From Ananas comosus (lineage: Eukaryota > Streptophyta > Magnoliopsida > Poales > Bromeliaceae), in assembly GCF_001540865.1 (NCBI RefSeq), contig NC_033636.1, positions 301,778 through 365,777 on the forward strand: a stretch of 64,000 nucleotides of DNA, written 5' to 3'. The position numbers and the translations under genes are program-made. This document shows positions 43,954 through 54,706 of this stretch, one piece after another (within the stretch, counting starts at the first letter, position 1; each line of letters starts with the position of its first letter). The notes under the pieces were generated by a model that was given only the letters and a program-made list of their open reading frames with translations, was not told the DNA's origin and made no database searches.

Positions 43954-44518
43954 TGTCACGGACTAAGGCAAAATCACTCGTTAGCCCGTGCAGCGCCCCC
44001 TTCCTGCTCGAAGATGGGCAAGCCTTCCTCTCTACTTTGCTAAGTCATGACCTACTCGCCCTAGACTTCATTTCTACTTGATAAGTCAGGACCTCCTCGC
44101 CCTAAGACTAATAACAAGAGAGAGATGAAGAAAAGCTCTTTTATTACTTTGAAGTAGTGAGTACAAAATGAGGATTCTTCCTAATGAGGGGGTGGAGGTC
44201 ACAACCTTATATAGGCCACTCGCCGCCCATAAAACAAATGATAAGATGCCAAGTGGCACAAAGCTACAAGCCAAAAGGGGAGGTTACACGGTCTCCCAGG
44301 GGTCCTAATAAATAAGCATAGAAACTCTAAGAGTCTTACATTTATTACCCACCTAGAAACTCTAAGGGACTTTTGACCCTTCGGTACCCGCACCATCAGT
44401 ATTGAGATCCGTGTAGAAGCTTCTAGAAGATCCAAGCCAAAACCTCCGACAAAACGCTCCTTCGGAGAAAGGGACCACTGTCCAAGAGAAGTCAGCGGAA
44501 AATATTTTGTCCGTGACA
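43954..44518 (-). repeat. Right LTR (inverted orientation)
   Basis: This is the reverse complement of the left LTR throughout, ending at 44518 and followed by ACTA. On the minus strand its inner side reads GTCCAAGGG and has no primer-binding site. Confidence 0.85.
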
Positions 44519-44551
44519 ACTAGCTACCATCCCTATTCCGTGCTCTTTTTA

Positions 44552-45083
44552 ATATATAATAGGGAAAACTTTAAAAACTCTCCATGTGATTTCGTATTTT
44601 TTGACTTTAGTATCCTGTGGTTTAAAGTGTATCAAGTTAGCTAGTATCCTGTGATTTTGCACTTTCTCATTTTAGTATTCTGTGATTTAAAGTGTATCAA
44701 GTTAATACTCTGTGGTTTCATTTTTATATCAAATTAGTACCATGTGGTTTTATTTTTCTCTTTTTATTATCCATTTCGGGGTATTTTTTTCGTTAAATCA
44801 GTGACGAAGTTAAAACTAAAGGGTACTAAAATGAAAATTCGATAAACCTAGGTAGGATATCTGAAATATTTGGTATATAATTTAACGAAATATTAAGCCA
44901 CAGGGTACTAAAGTGAGAAAGTGCGAAACCACAGGGTACTAACATGATACACTTTAAGCCATAGGGTATTAAAGTGAGAAAGTGCGAAACCACATGGTAC
45001 TAACATGATACACTTTAAATTACAGAATACTAAAGTGAGAAATGCGAAATTACAGGGGCATTTGAATTTTTTCCTATATAATA
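44552..45083. mobile_element. Foldback MITE with GTACCCTGTGGTTT repeats
   Basis: Ends: TATATAATAGGGAAAACTTT at the left, TATTATATAGGAAAAAATTC on the other strand at the right. Both arms carry several copies of words like AGTACCCTGTGGTTT and AAAGTGTATCAAGTTA. Part of this element with its right flank recurs at 59398-59803. Confidence 0.7.
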
Positions 45084-45170
45084 ATTTCATTTCGTTTAAA
45101 CCAATGTCGTTGACCCAAAAGGCGTGTAAAATTAGATTTGAGTGCTGGCTACATGATGGACACTCTTCTC

Positions 45171-46129
45171 TAGGGGTGTCAAATGGGCCCGCGGCCCGCG
45201 GCTTGCCCGGCCCGGCACGAGAGTGGGCCGGGCCAGGCACGGCACGAGTACTGTAGCATGCCATGCCGACCCGGCCCCGCCAGTTAAATCGGGCCGTGCT
45301 GGGCCTTGCTCCTGCGGCCCGATGGCCCGGCACGGCTCGGCACGACATAGGCCTAGGCCGTGCCGGGCCTAGAGAGTACCCAGGCCCGGCCCGGCACCGG
45401 CGTCGCCGGCCCGGCCTCGTTGTCGGCAGGCGGCCTCCGAAGCGGCTCAGTTCCAGGGACCTAGGCCAGTTGGGTTAACCCAATAATCCCAAGGACCTGC
45501 ACCACCTCACTACCCTAAAAATACTTGGGCGGCGATGTGCGGCCTGTTTGCTTTTGGGTGATGCCCGGGATGCAGGTCAAGTGGCTTTGTGGAGGGTTGG
45601 TGCTTGCGAGTAATAATGCCTTTCCACAGGTAAAATATATTTGAGCTGTTGGGGTGTGTATTGGTGTGGTTTGTGTGTGGTGTGGTCTGAAGTATAATAG
45701 TGTTGAAATTTTTAAAATTAATTGTAAAATTTTACATATTTTTTATAACTATCATTTTAATAATATAATTTTTTTGTCACTGCATGTATATTTATTCTTT
45801 TAAAATTAATATTTTTTTATTTTTATTTTTACAAAATATTTAAATATTGTTTAAATAAAAGTTAATAAAAGTGACGAAAAACAAGGTGTGGCCTGAAGGA
45901 CCGGCCCGGTGCCTCCGGACACAGGGCGGCCTGTCTGCCAGGTCCCGGGACGCAAGCGGGTCGTGCTCGGGCGGTTGTTAGCCAAAGAAACTTTGGCCTC
46001 GGACTGCCACACGCTTCGATGTATTGTGGGGCCGCGGCCCTGCCGGCGGCCGTGCGCGCCCAGTTTTCGGGCGCGGCAAACAAATAGTGGCCGGTCGCTT
46101 GGTCCGGCACGGCCCACATTACATCCCTA
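45171..46129. mobile_element. hAT element (non-autonomous), 959 bp
   Basis: Starts TAGGGGTGTCAAATGGGCC and ends CACATTACATCCCTA (TAGGGATGTAATG on the other strand). A perfect 8-bp target duplication CTCTTCTC flanks it (45163-45170 and 46130-46137). The outer parts are rich in GGCCCGGC/GCACGGC words and the middle is AT-rich. No transposase frame. Length of the target duplication and TAGGGGTG terminus fit hAT. Confidence 0.9.
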
Positions 46130-46547
46130 CTCTTCTCTCCCTCTTCTCTCTCTATCTCTCTCTCAATCCACACAAATTAATTTTGTATAACTTTCTGTAA
46201 AAAAATATTAAAAAAAAAAATATCTTTAAAAAATAAGGAACAGATTTCTCTCTCGTAAAATTCTAACACGCTTATATGCACCAACTCCTACATGTAAGTA
46301 TTACATTTACGTGCACACAATCCTATTAGGCATTCGCGCTTATAACTTTTTAACTCATTTATCTTTTTTTTTTGCCATTAAATTAAAAGTCAATGAGAGT
46401 GGTTATTAATAGGGCCAGACTCTTTCTTTCTTTCTCTCTCTCTATATATATATATAGTTCAATTGGAGTGCAAATATAAATTCTATTTATTCAAATTTGA
46501 TTTTCCAAAATAAATAACTACATTTGAGCTGCAATGATGAATTCTAN

Positions 46548-46814
46548 TTTACTGATATATTATTTTTTAAAAAATTAATATTTTTATTTTTATTTTTAAA
46601 AATATTTAAATATTTTTAAATAAAATTAATAAAATAAAAAAAAAGGTTGCCTGAAGCCCGGCCCGGCTCGGCATGGCCTGTGCAGTCCGGGCCGGGGGGC
46701 CGTCCTGGGCCGGGTCCCAAAAACTTTGGCCCGGCACGGCACGGCCCTATTTTGGGGCCGGGCCATGCCGGGCGGCCCGCGGCCCTTTTCGGCCCGAAAA
46801 ATATTACATCCCTA
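46548..46814. mobile_element. Right part of a second version of the same hAT insertion
   Basis: After the single N at 46547 the sequence re-enters the AT-rich middle of a related hAT element, runs through GGCCCGG-rich sequence and ends TTACATCCCTA. It is followed by the same 8 bases CTCTTCTC and the same flank. Its GC-rich part differs clearly from the first copy. Identical target site and flank suggest an allele of the 45171-46129 insertion. Confidence 0.7.
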
Positions 46815-48863
46815 CTCTTCTCTCCCTCTTCTCTCTCTATCTCTCTCCTTCTCTATTTCTCTCTGTATCTCTCTCTCTCTATATATATATAGTTCAATTG
46901 GAGTGCAAATATAAATTCTATTTATTCAAATTTGATTTTCCAAAATAAATAACTACATTTGAGCTGCAATGATGAATTCTATTTAAAAAAAAAAAATCTG
47001 TTGATAATTCGAACCGAATTTCTAAAAAAAAAAAAAAAAACTGTTGATGAATGTTGATGAATTCTGAAAAAAATATAATACAAATTAGGAACACAACAAG
47101 ATAGAAAATAATAATACAAATATAAAAGGTAATAGCACATGATGAAATAAAGAGAAAATGAATTTAAACTGTAGAAAGGAAATGAAAAGGAGGTAATATT
47201 ACTTGCTTCAAAACTAACCCCCCAAAAATAAAATTATAAAGATGGGAAGAGTTTAGGAAGCACAAGAAAGAAAAAAATAATTGACAAACCCTAGCTAAAG
47301 ATCACAAGAGCGATCTCGCATTGAAAAATAAAAACTACATAATAAATAACAAGGCCATTACTTAAGACTTTTAAACTAACTAACAGAAGCCAAAGACAAT
47401 AAAATATTAAATAAAGATCAAAGAAGTGAAAGAAAGGACAAAAGAAGGGATGGAGAAATAGAGAAAAGAAAAAAATTAAAAATTATTAATAAAATGTACT
47501 TAACAACTAGAAGAAAAAAAAAANATTTCAACCTCAACTCAAATTTTGGCTCAACTTTCCTAGTTCGATGTCCTATGCTTTGTTACAAAATTATATCTGC
47601 AACTTATAGCGTCTGTACTGCAAGAAGAACGGAGATTAAGTAGAAAAGAGAACTTGCTATTATTACTAAACTTTAGTTCTTATGTTCTTACTCTATCTGT
47701 AAGAAGAATGGTAAAATTCTGAAATGGACCCGTCAACTATAATTTATTATTAGATTTACATTTTTTTTTTTTTTGTAATTGAGTTTTTATAATTAGTTAA
47801 GTCAAAAATTTGTTAAATTGAATAGACTGTTGGCTGTTACTAGTGAATAATAATTTTAGACGCCAAGGAAGCCTAAGCTGCTTCCACCTTGTAAGTTTAG
47901 TTCATGTCTCTTATTGAATGAAGCAGGTAGCGCGCTACATTTTTCTCAGAAAAAAAAAAAAAAAATTTAGAGCTTAGAAAAGAAAAGTTCTTTATTTTTT
48001 TTTATTTTATTTTTATTTTTGAAGGGCATTAATTGGACGATTGCTCCCTGGATAACAACCAACCAACTATTTTAAACGGTGATTGTTCAAATGTTCGGGA
48101 AATTATCAGTATCTCAAAAATTTTCTAGCATTTTCTGACGATCATTACCAATTCAACAACAATCTTACTTCTATACTCATGCAATACGTTTCTGTGTGAA
48201 AATGGGTTGTGCTTATGGACGAAAATAAGTGCATGTGTGCGAGAAAATATTTTTCGGCTCTGTTTGCTGGGCGCGCCAAAAAGAAAAATAAAAAGAAGAA
48301 GAAGAAGAAGAAATATATGCTTTTTCCCTACAAATCTTATTACTTGTTTTGTCTTTTTTTTTTTTTCACTGAAAACTGAAAAGGGTTAACAAATTCTAAA
48401 ATTCTGGGATGAGGAATTTTAGATATTGCAATCCGTTTTTAATCGTAGGCTTTGCATCTCTCAATCACAGTAGACTTTTATCCTTCATGCAATTCCTCAT
48501 CTCAGATGAACTAGAAATATTAGGATAAAAGTTCAGCTCCTATTTTCAGGTTGTATGTTGATATATTTATCAGCTTCTATTAATTCAAAGATGCCCGACG
48601 GTCTCTATACCCTGTAGCAAAGAAGGCAAAGCAAAGAAATCAGAAACAGTGGCTATTCAGCAATCAGAAATGGAGGCTAGTATCTCTTGCACATAGAGAG
48701 GGTTACACAGAACACATTACGCATCAGCAAACATATTACTCCTGCTGGTTCCTAAATGAATAAGATGATATATCCATACTAAACATGAGATAGCATTAAT
48801 TATGTTGTGCAACGCTGACAGTACATAAGTTAATTCGGATTCCAGTATAGGCTGGATCTTCTT
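46815..48863. other. Intergenic AT-rich region
   Basis: 46886-46983 repeats 46455-46546 almost exactly (AGTTCAATTGGAGTGCAAAT onward). A LINE tail lies at 47855-47965 and a single N at 47524. No supported gene. The last few hundred bases should hold the 3'UTR of the minus-strand kinase. Confidence 0.5.
47855..47965 (+). mobile_element. LINE 3'-end fragment
   Basis: Contains AAGCTGCTTCCACCTTGTAA, then TGAATGAAGCAGGTAGCGCG, then CTACATTTTTCTCAG and a poly-A run. It is the best preserved copy of the tail signature in this window. Confidence 0.65.
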
Positions 48864-51266
48864 TCATCTGGGACTTAAAATGGATTCTGAAGAAGGCCGC
48901 TCGAACGAATTTGAAGCTCCAAGTTCGCTTGCCTGGTCATCGACATGTCCCCAGCGATCAGGAGATGCCAAGAAAGGCTTCCTCGGCATCTCCAGATGTT
49001 CCGCGCTCCCTTCTAGCATCTCCACGACTCTGCTCATCGACGGCCGATCAACGGGTTTCATCTGTATGCACCACAGAGCCACTATAACCAGCCTCTTGAA
49101 CGTATCCTTCTCATCCTCCGCGACATCCTCCCCTAGTCCCAGGTCTCCCAGAGTAAGCTGATCGTATATCCACGACGGAAAGTAGATTTGGCTCGAACTA
49201 TTTGCATGCTGGTCTAGAATGTTCTTCCTCCTCCCAGCCATCTCCATCAACAACATTCCGTAGCTATAAACATCAGATTTATACGAAATATTTCCAACCC
49301 TCCTGTAAAACAATTCCGGTGCTATGTATCCGATGGTCCCTCTCACGGCAGTGAGAGACACGATACTCTCTTCTATAGGATAGAATTTTGCGAGTCCAAA
49401 GTCCGAAACTTTTGGGACGAGGTTCTCGTCAAGGAGAATATTGTGGGGCTTGATGTCGAAATGAAGAATCTTCATACTGCAGCCTCGATGAAGGTACTCG
49501 ATTCCCCGAGCGATTCCTAGTGCTATCTCATGCAACTTCTTCCAGCCTAATCTGTCGTTATCTCCAATCTGAGAGGAAAGAAATTTGTCCAAGGACCCAT
49601 TGGGCATGAATTCATAGATGAGAGCTCTTTTAGATCCTTCGGCGCAAAAGCCAGTGAGCTGCACCACGTGCATATGATGAATTCGACCAATCGTTGCAAC
49701 CTCGTTGACGAAGTCCTGCCCGTTGCCCTTGCACTTACCTAACATCTTTACTGCAACAGGAGTGTCATTCGGAAGCTTACCTTTGTAAACAGAACCAAAA
49801 CCTCCTTGTCCGAGTTTCTCCTTGAAACGGTTTGTCATCCTAAAAAGTTCCCAGTAGGAATATCTTTTGGGCATGTGATTCTTATATTCACTCAAGAACT
49901 CCTCGATCTTGTGATCCATCGCAAGGTGCCTACTTCTTAGCTTATAGATCAGGAACGCTGAGAAGCATAACACGCCAAGTATTGTTCTCCCAAGTAAAAA
50001 ATAGCCTAGGCATGACAAAAACAATGCATAGCACATCAAAAATCCACAGAGCAGAAAGACATTTGCATTGCAGAAAGCGATTTGGTTGCGGCTGCCTTAC
50101 CCACGGGTGTGACGGAAGCTTGTAGCAGTGTAAACAGTTCTATCAGAAAGAAGACCAGAGGAAACATGGGATCAATAAAGAGAGGTCATAAATAGTACAT
50201 GGAAAGGCTAAAATTTTATAAGAAATATTAAATTTTACCTCTTGCAATAGCTGACAGCAAATTCCGGAAACCTGCAAATCATACATAGTTATAAGAACTC
50301 ATATTAAGCCTTTGGACAGAAGAATCACTTTTTGAGAGGTCAATTAATCCTGGGAGAAAATTCTCCAGGGTTGGATGGTTTTCCTATTAAGAAATTATCA
50401 AGTGTAATTACAAATATGAAACAAGAAGCCAGGGTTCAAAAAAAGAAAAAAAAAGAAAAAAGAGAACCAAATCTCTCAAGCAGCGTCAATTGACATTGAA
50501 AAAATTGACCAGAGACCTGCTTAACATCTACAAGTATGTGCTCCTCATTTAACTCCTGTCATAGCGAGCATCAAGAAGTATATATAGCCTGTAATCATGA
50601 AGCACTTTCTCCCTCGCATTAAGAAAAGATGAGAAAGCATGTTGTTTTAGATTTAACTGTCTTTGGAGTAATATTTCTTGTTAGTTGAGACAGTTATAGT
50701 TAGTTTGTATGGGTCCGAGTCTTAGCCTCGTGTACGAGGATAAAAATTAAGTGGAAGAGGCGAAGAGCCATTAATTACTCGCATAACAAAACTAAGGGAG
50801 CCTTTTATTAATTAAGCCTCTACCATGTAGGGTTACACCACATATGAGTCACATACATTAGGTAAAAATGTATGCAAATAATCTAAACTTTTGGTTGTTT
50901 GAAAATAATTGTACCTAATTTTTAAAAATTTTAATTTTACTATTTAATTTTTTTTTATTTGATTGAGAAATACGAAGTCAACTACCAGAAGGGGCTGTAA
51001 TCTCTACAATATATCCCTCATCCAAGGATTGTAGGGGTTTTACCAATCCTTTTTTCATTTTTAATTAAAACAAGTGATAAAATAAGTAGAGAAATAGAGA
51101 TTTTTAGATAAGAGGAGTTATAGGATTACAATCCAAAATGAGTTGTAGACCTAACACTCCGCTATTTTGTTATAGTTGTTTATTAGTTCTATAAAATAGG
51201 ACGTGCGCGCACACAAACTTAATTACAAACACACACTTACAAATGCACACTGCGAGCACGCCCCCG

Positions 51267-51319
<53 letters not shown>

Positions 51320-51497
51320 AAAGAGCAATGAAAGAACATAGAATATGCGCGCGCGCGCACGAGAGAGAGAGAGAGCAAAGAGCAATGAAAGAACATAGAA
51401 TATATGAGTACGGTGACTTGATACTAACTACTCAATTGCCATGAAATCTTTGAATGTTCTTTGATACAATTTCTACCTATAAAACACAACACAAACA

Positions 51498-51544
<47 letters not shown>

Positions 51545-52488
51545 GAGAGATCCTAAAGCATGTAGAAGAACACAAAAAGAGTAAAAACCATCAATTAAAT
51601 TGATACTAACTACCTAATTGCCACGAAACCTTTGAATGTTCTTTGATACATCCTAAAGCATGGCTCTTTCTACTACTTTTTGCAGTTGCAAGAGATTGGA
51701 CCCCCTAAAATCAGGGTAGTTATCAAGAAGTAAGAAATTCTGAGGGCATTCAATTACTCACAGCGACTTGAATGAAATGGCGGAGAATATGAAGATGTTG
51801 ATAAGATGAAACCCTCTGGACTCCAGTTGAGGGTTATGCCATCCTCTAACAGACCTCTTATCGTGGAGTAACTTAGATTCTGGGATTCATAATCGCCGGT
51901 GAAATCTATGTAAGTATCATCTGCAACATAGCAGCCCTTGTGGAGATCACCAACTGATAGTGAGCCCAGTAGAACATATGAGTATGACGCATCCTTGTTG
52001 CTGGCGTTCCTGCAAGAAACTGTAGCTATGTACAGAGAATCATTTACAAGAACTGAACAATTCAAGAAGAAAACACTAGTGTGAAAATCTTGATAATAAA
52101 GTTGCACATTTGTGCCGTCAATGGTTCTATTCACCAAGTATGAATCGCTAGAGAAGTAGGGAGGTACATCAACGCTAGAGAAGTAGTGAGGTACGTAAGA
52201 ACAATTATCTCCAAATATATCAGGATCAACTATTCTGATTGAATAGTCATCATAAATAATACTCTCTACAAAATACTTCTTTGAAAACAATTCTATAGTG
52301 GTCTGATTCTTTTCACAGAACAGTTGAAACGGTGAATCTCCACAAAATTCAAGATCATTTTGCAAGCAGAACGGATAAGAGATATTTGGGATATTTCCAC
52401 AGTCGCTTGCACAGCTGTATCGAGGAACCAAGGTACAGCCCGCAAGAAGAAGGTATACTATTTTAACGACTGACAGGGAGAACTCCAT
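48864..52488 (-). CDS. LRK10L/WAK-like receptor kinase, minus-strand gene of pair A (complete)
   Basis: A membrane receptor kinase of the LEAF RUST 10-like class. Four exons with matching phases: 52488-51762, 50271-50239, 50139-50101 and 50005-48864; 646 residues. Exon 1 has a signal peptide (MEFSLSVVKIVYLLLAGCTL) and a Cys-rich GUB_WAK-type ectodomain (CGNIPNISYPFCLQNDLEFC) with many N-glycosylation sites. The last exon starts with the membrane helix (YFLLGRTILGVLCFSAFLIY) and carries the kinase: GQGGFGSV loop, VAVKML lysine, HFDIKPHN catalytic loop, SDFGLAK and GTIGYIAPE. HFD instead of HRD makes it a non-RD kinase, common in defence receptors. The two middle exons are 33 and 39 nt and were found by splice phase, so they are less certain. 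The first intron is about 1.5 kb with microsatellites. Confidence 0.85.
51262..51541. repeat. Microsatellites in the first intron of the minus-strand kinase
   Basis: (CG)n then (GA)n at 51263-51320, a shorter repeat of the same pair near 51347-51376 with a duplicated flank GCAAAGAGCAATGAAAGAAC, and (CA)n at 51501-51541. Confidence 0.9.
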
Positions 52489-52820
52489 GGTCAGAGAGCT
52501 CAGAGCACTCTGTTTCTGGTGAAGTTTTGCATCTTCTATAAATAGAGAACAAAAGAGCAAAGTCGAATTGGCATCCCGGAAATTTCTCTTTTGAAAGTCG
52601 CGGCAACTCCAATTGGTTGATTATTGCAGTCAAGGTAATCACCTATAGACTTTGAAAAGTCAAGAAATGACATTTCAACAAAAGGAAATAGAAGTCAAGG
52701 GTGATTGGCACATTGAGGAAAAGTACATGATCTTGGTGCCCATACATTTTACTTAATTCTCACTTCACGGACCTTTGTTATCTCCTCCCCCATCTTCAAC
52801 AGCTCAACTGGAGAACAGAG
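52489..52820. promoter_or_regulatory. Shared promoter of divergent receptor kinases, pair A
   Basis: Only 332 bp separate the two start codons. CTATAAATAG at 52533-52542 reads CTATTTATAG on the minus strand, 45-50 bp from that ATG, and is kept in pair C. Three GTCAAG words (52629, 52659, 52694), i.e. W-box cores TTGAC on the minus strand, suggest WRKY control. Pair C (60669-61060) has the same layout with a fourth core after a local duplication. Confidence 0.55.
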
Positions 52821-54554
52821 ATGGGCTACTTGGAGAAATCCTTAGCCTTTGTGATCATCTTTCTGGTTCTTCGAGCCAAGAAAGCCTACTGCAGTGACTG
52901 CTCAGTTTCCCCGTGTTCACCACAAGGTCCTAGTATAAGGTTCCCCTTTTGGAAAGTGGGTCAACCTCAGCATTGTGGCTACCCCGGATTCAAGCTATCA
53001 TGCAAGGGAAACCAAACTGTTCTACTTCTTCCGTCTTTCGGTGAAGTTTTTGTAACACACATATATTATGAGCGAAACGAGCTCACCATTGATGTCGGCC
53101 CCAACAATTGCACATATGACTTCTTCTTGCGCTTCAACTCCTCGGCAACTCCTTTCTCCTACTACCCGTATTTTCATCCTGAAAATCCTCAGTACACATA
53201 CATGAATTGTTCTAGCAATAAAACCTCTGATGACCTTTTTCCAGTTCCTTGTATGAGTAGCACCAGCAGCAAATCAGGATTTTATGTTTACATAGTACCT
53301 TCAGCCGTGCAACTGACTATGTTGCCGGGGTATTGCGAGCCAATAGGAAATATATCAGCCCCTTATTTTTTAACTCCCAACTCCGCGGATTATTCACCAT
53401 CATACTTTTATCCTTATTACAACTTCACCAATTCGATTCTGAGTCTTGCTTGGAGTTTGCCAGGATGTGAAATTTGCTTTAACTGTGGATTCAAGAGCAA
53501 CATAAGTAATGAGACTTACTGTTTTGATCCACCCTATGAAGAAGGCTCCTTTTATCCTGACAACACAGGCAGCAACTCAGGCACATAAATTGCTCTTTCA
53601 GTAATTAATTTTCCTTTCTATCTGGATAAATTGATTTTGGCTTTGAATTTGCTGTTTGTAGTTCATTGAATAGTTTATATATGATGTGAATTAATTCCTT
53701 GTTGGAAGCAAAATCTGGCCAGCAGCTGTTCTAGTTCTCTTACAAATAACTACTTAATTAACTGGAGTCGTACGATGCAGTTATTGTTCTTCATGATGTT
53801 AAGTAGGTTGCAATGACAAAATTGAGCACCAACAGCTTGATGTGTTTACTATTCTTTTGTTGCTTCACAGTCTAACTATGCTCCCTCAGATTATACCTTG
53901 ATAGAAACCTCCATTAAAAAATAATTTTGAGAGAAGCTAGCCCTTTCCTTCATGATTCACGATTGCTCGAAGCTAATCTCTCTTACTGTATTCTTTTTCA
54001 GGAAACAACACAAAGCATTTGATAATAGGTGAAGTCCCTTAAATTACATTGTGTTTAATTAGCTTCGAACTTGATTATTATCTTGGATTCTTGAGTATCT
54101 TGCTAACTATTCTCCGGCGTACTACAGGTGTTTGCACTGGCTCCCTCTTCCTGGTAGCAGTAACAGCTGCGATAATTAGTGCCTACTATTTGAGAAGGCG
54201 TGGTAGGAAGAAAGGAACGGAGAATCAGACCAGCGTTGAGAGGTTCTTAGAAGAATACAAGTCCCTTCGACCCGCCAGGTATTCCTACGCTGACATCAAG
54301 AAGATCACCGATCATTTTAAGTCCAAGCTGGGCGAAGGTGGATTCGGCAGCGTCTTCAAAGGCACGCTGCCGAGCGGGCTGCCGGTCGCCGTGAAGGTTC
54401 TGAAGAAGAACGCCGGAGGAGGCGACGGAGGAGAGTTTGTGAACGAAGTCGGCACGATCGGCAGAATCCACCACGTAAATATTGTTCGCCTTCTGGGCTT
54501 CTGCGCCGACGGATTGCGAAGAGCTCTGATCTATGAGTTCATGCCGAACGAGTC
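52821..54554 (+). pseudogene. LRK10L/WAK-like receptor kinase A, truncated in the kinase N-lobe
   Basis: Exon 1 (52821-53580) codes for a signal peptide (MGYLEKSLAFVIIFLVLRAK), a GUB_WAK-type ectodomain (CSDCSVSPC... FPFWKVGQPQHCGYPGF) and the WAK-associated Cys motif LPGCEICFNCGF. Exon 2 is 54002-54028 (27 nt) and exon 3 starts at 54128 with the membrane helix. Exon 3 runs through the Gly loop and Lys to YEFMPNES, then stops at a single N (54555), after which the upstream region of the next gene begins. The exon 1 donor is GC (CAG|GCACAT), while copies B and C have GT. The ending at an N points to an assembly truncation of a gene that may be whole in the plant. Confidence 0.85.
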
Positions 54555-54706
54555 NACCTTTCAACAAAAGGAAATAGAAGTCAAGGGTGATTGGCACATT
54601 GAGGAAAAGTACATGATCTTGGTGCCCATACATTTTACTTAATTCTCACTTCACGGACCTTTGTTATCTCCTCCCCCATCTTCAACAGCTCAACTGGAGA
54701 ACAGAG

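Larger units (their letters stand above)
41869..44518. mobile_element. Non-autonomous LTR retroelement with inverted LTRs
   Basis: Two LTRs of about 565 bp bound a 1.5-kb internal region, but the second is the reverse complement of the first. Each LTR itself begins TGTCACGGAC and ends GTCCGTGACA. The whole unit is flanked by the direct 4-mer ACTA (41865-41868 and 44519-44522). A primer-binding site follows the left LTR; a polypurine tract with a stub of LTR start lies at 43601-43622. Inside are a 58-bp minisatellite and no gag-pol. LTR divergence is several percent by eye, so it is not recent. Confidence 0.8.
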
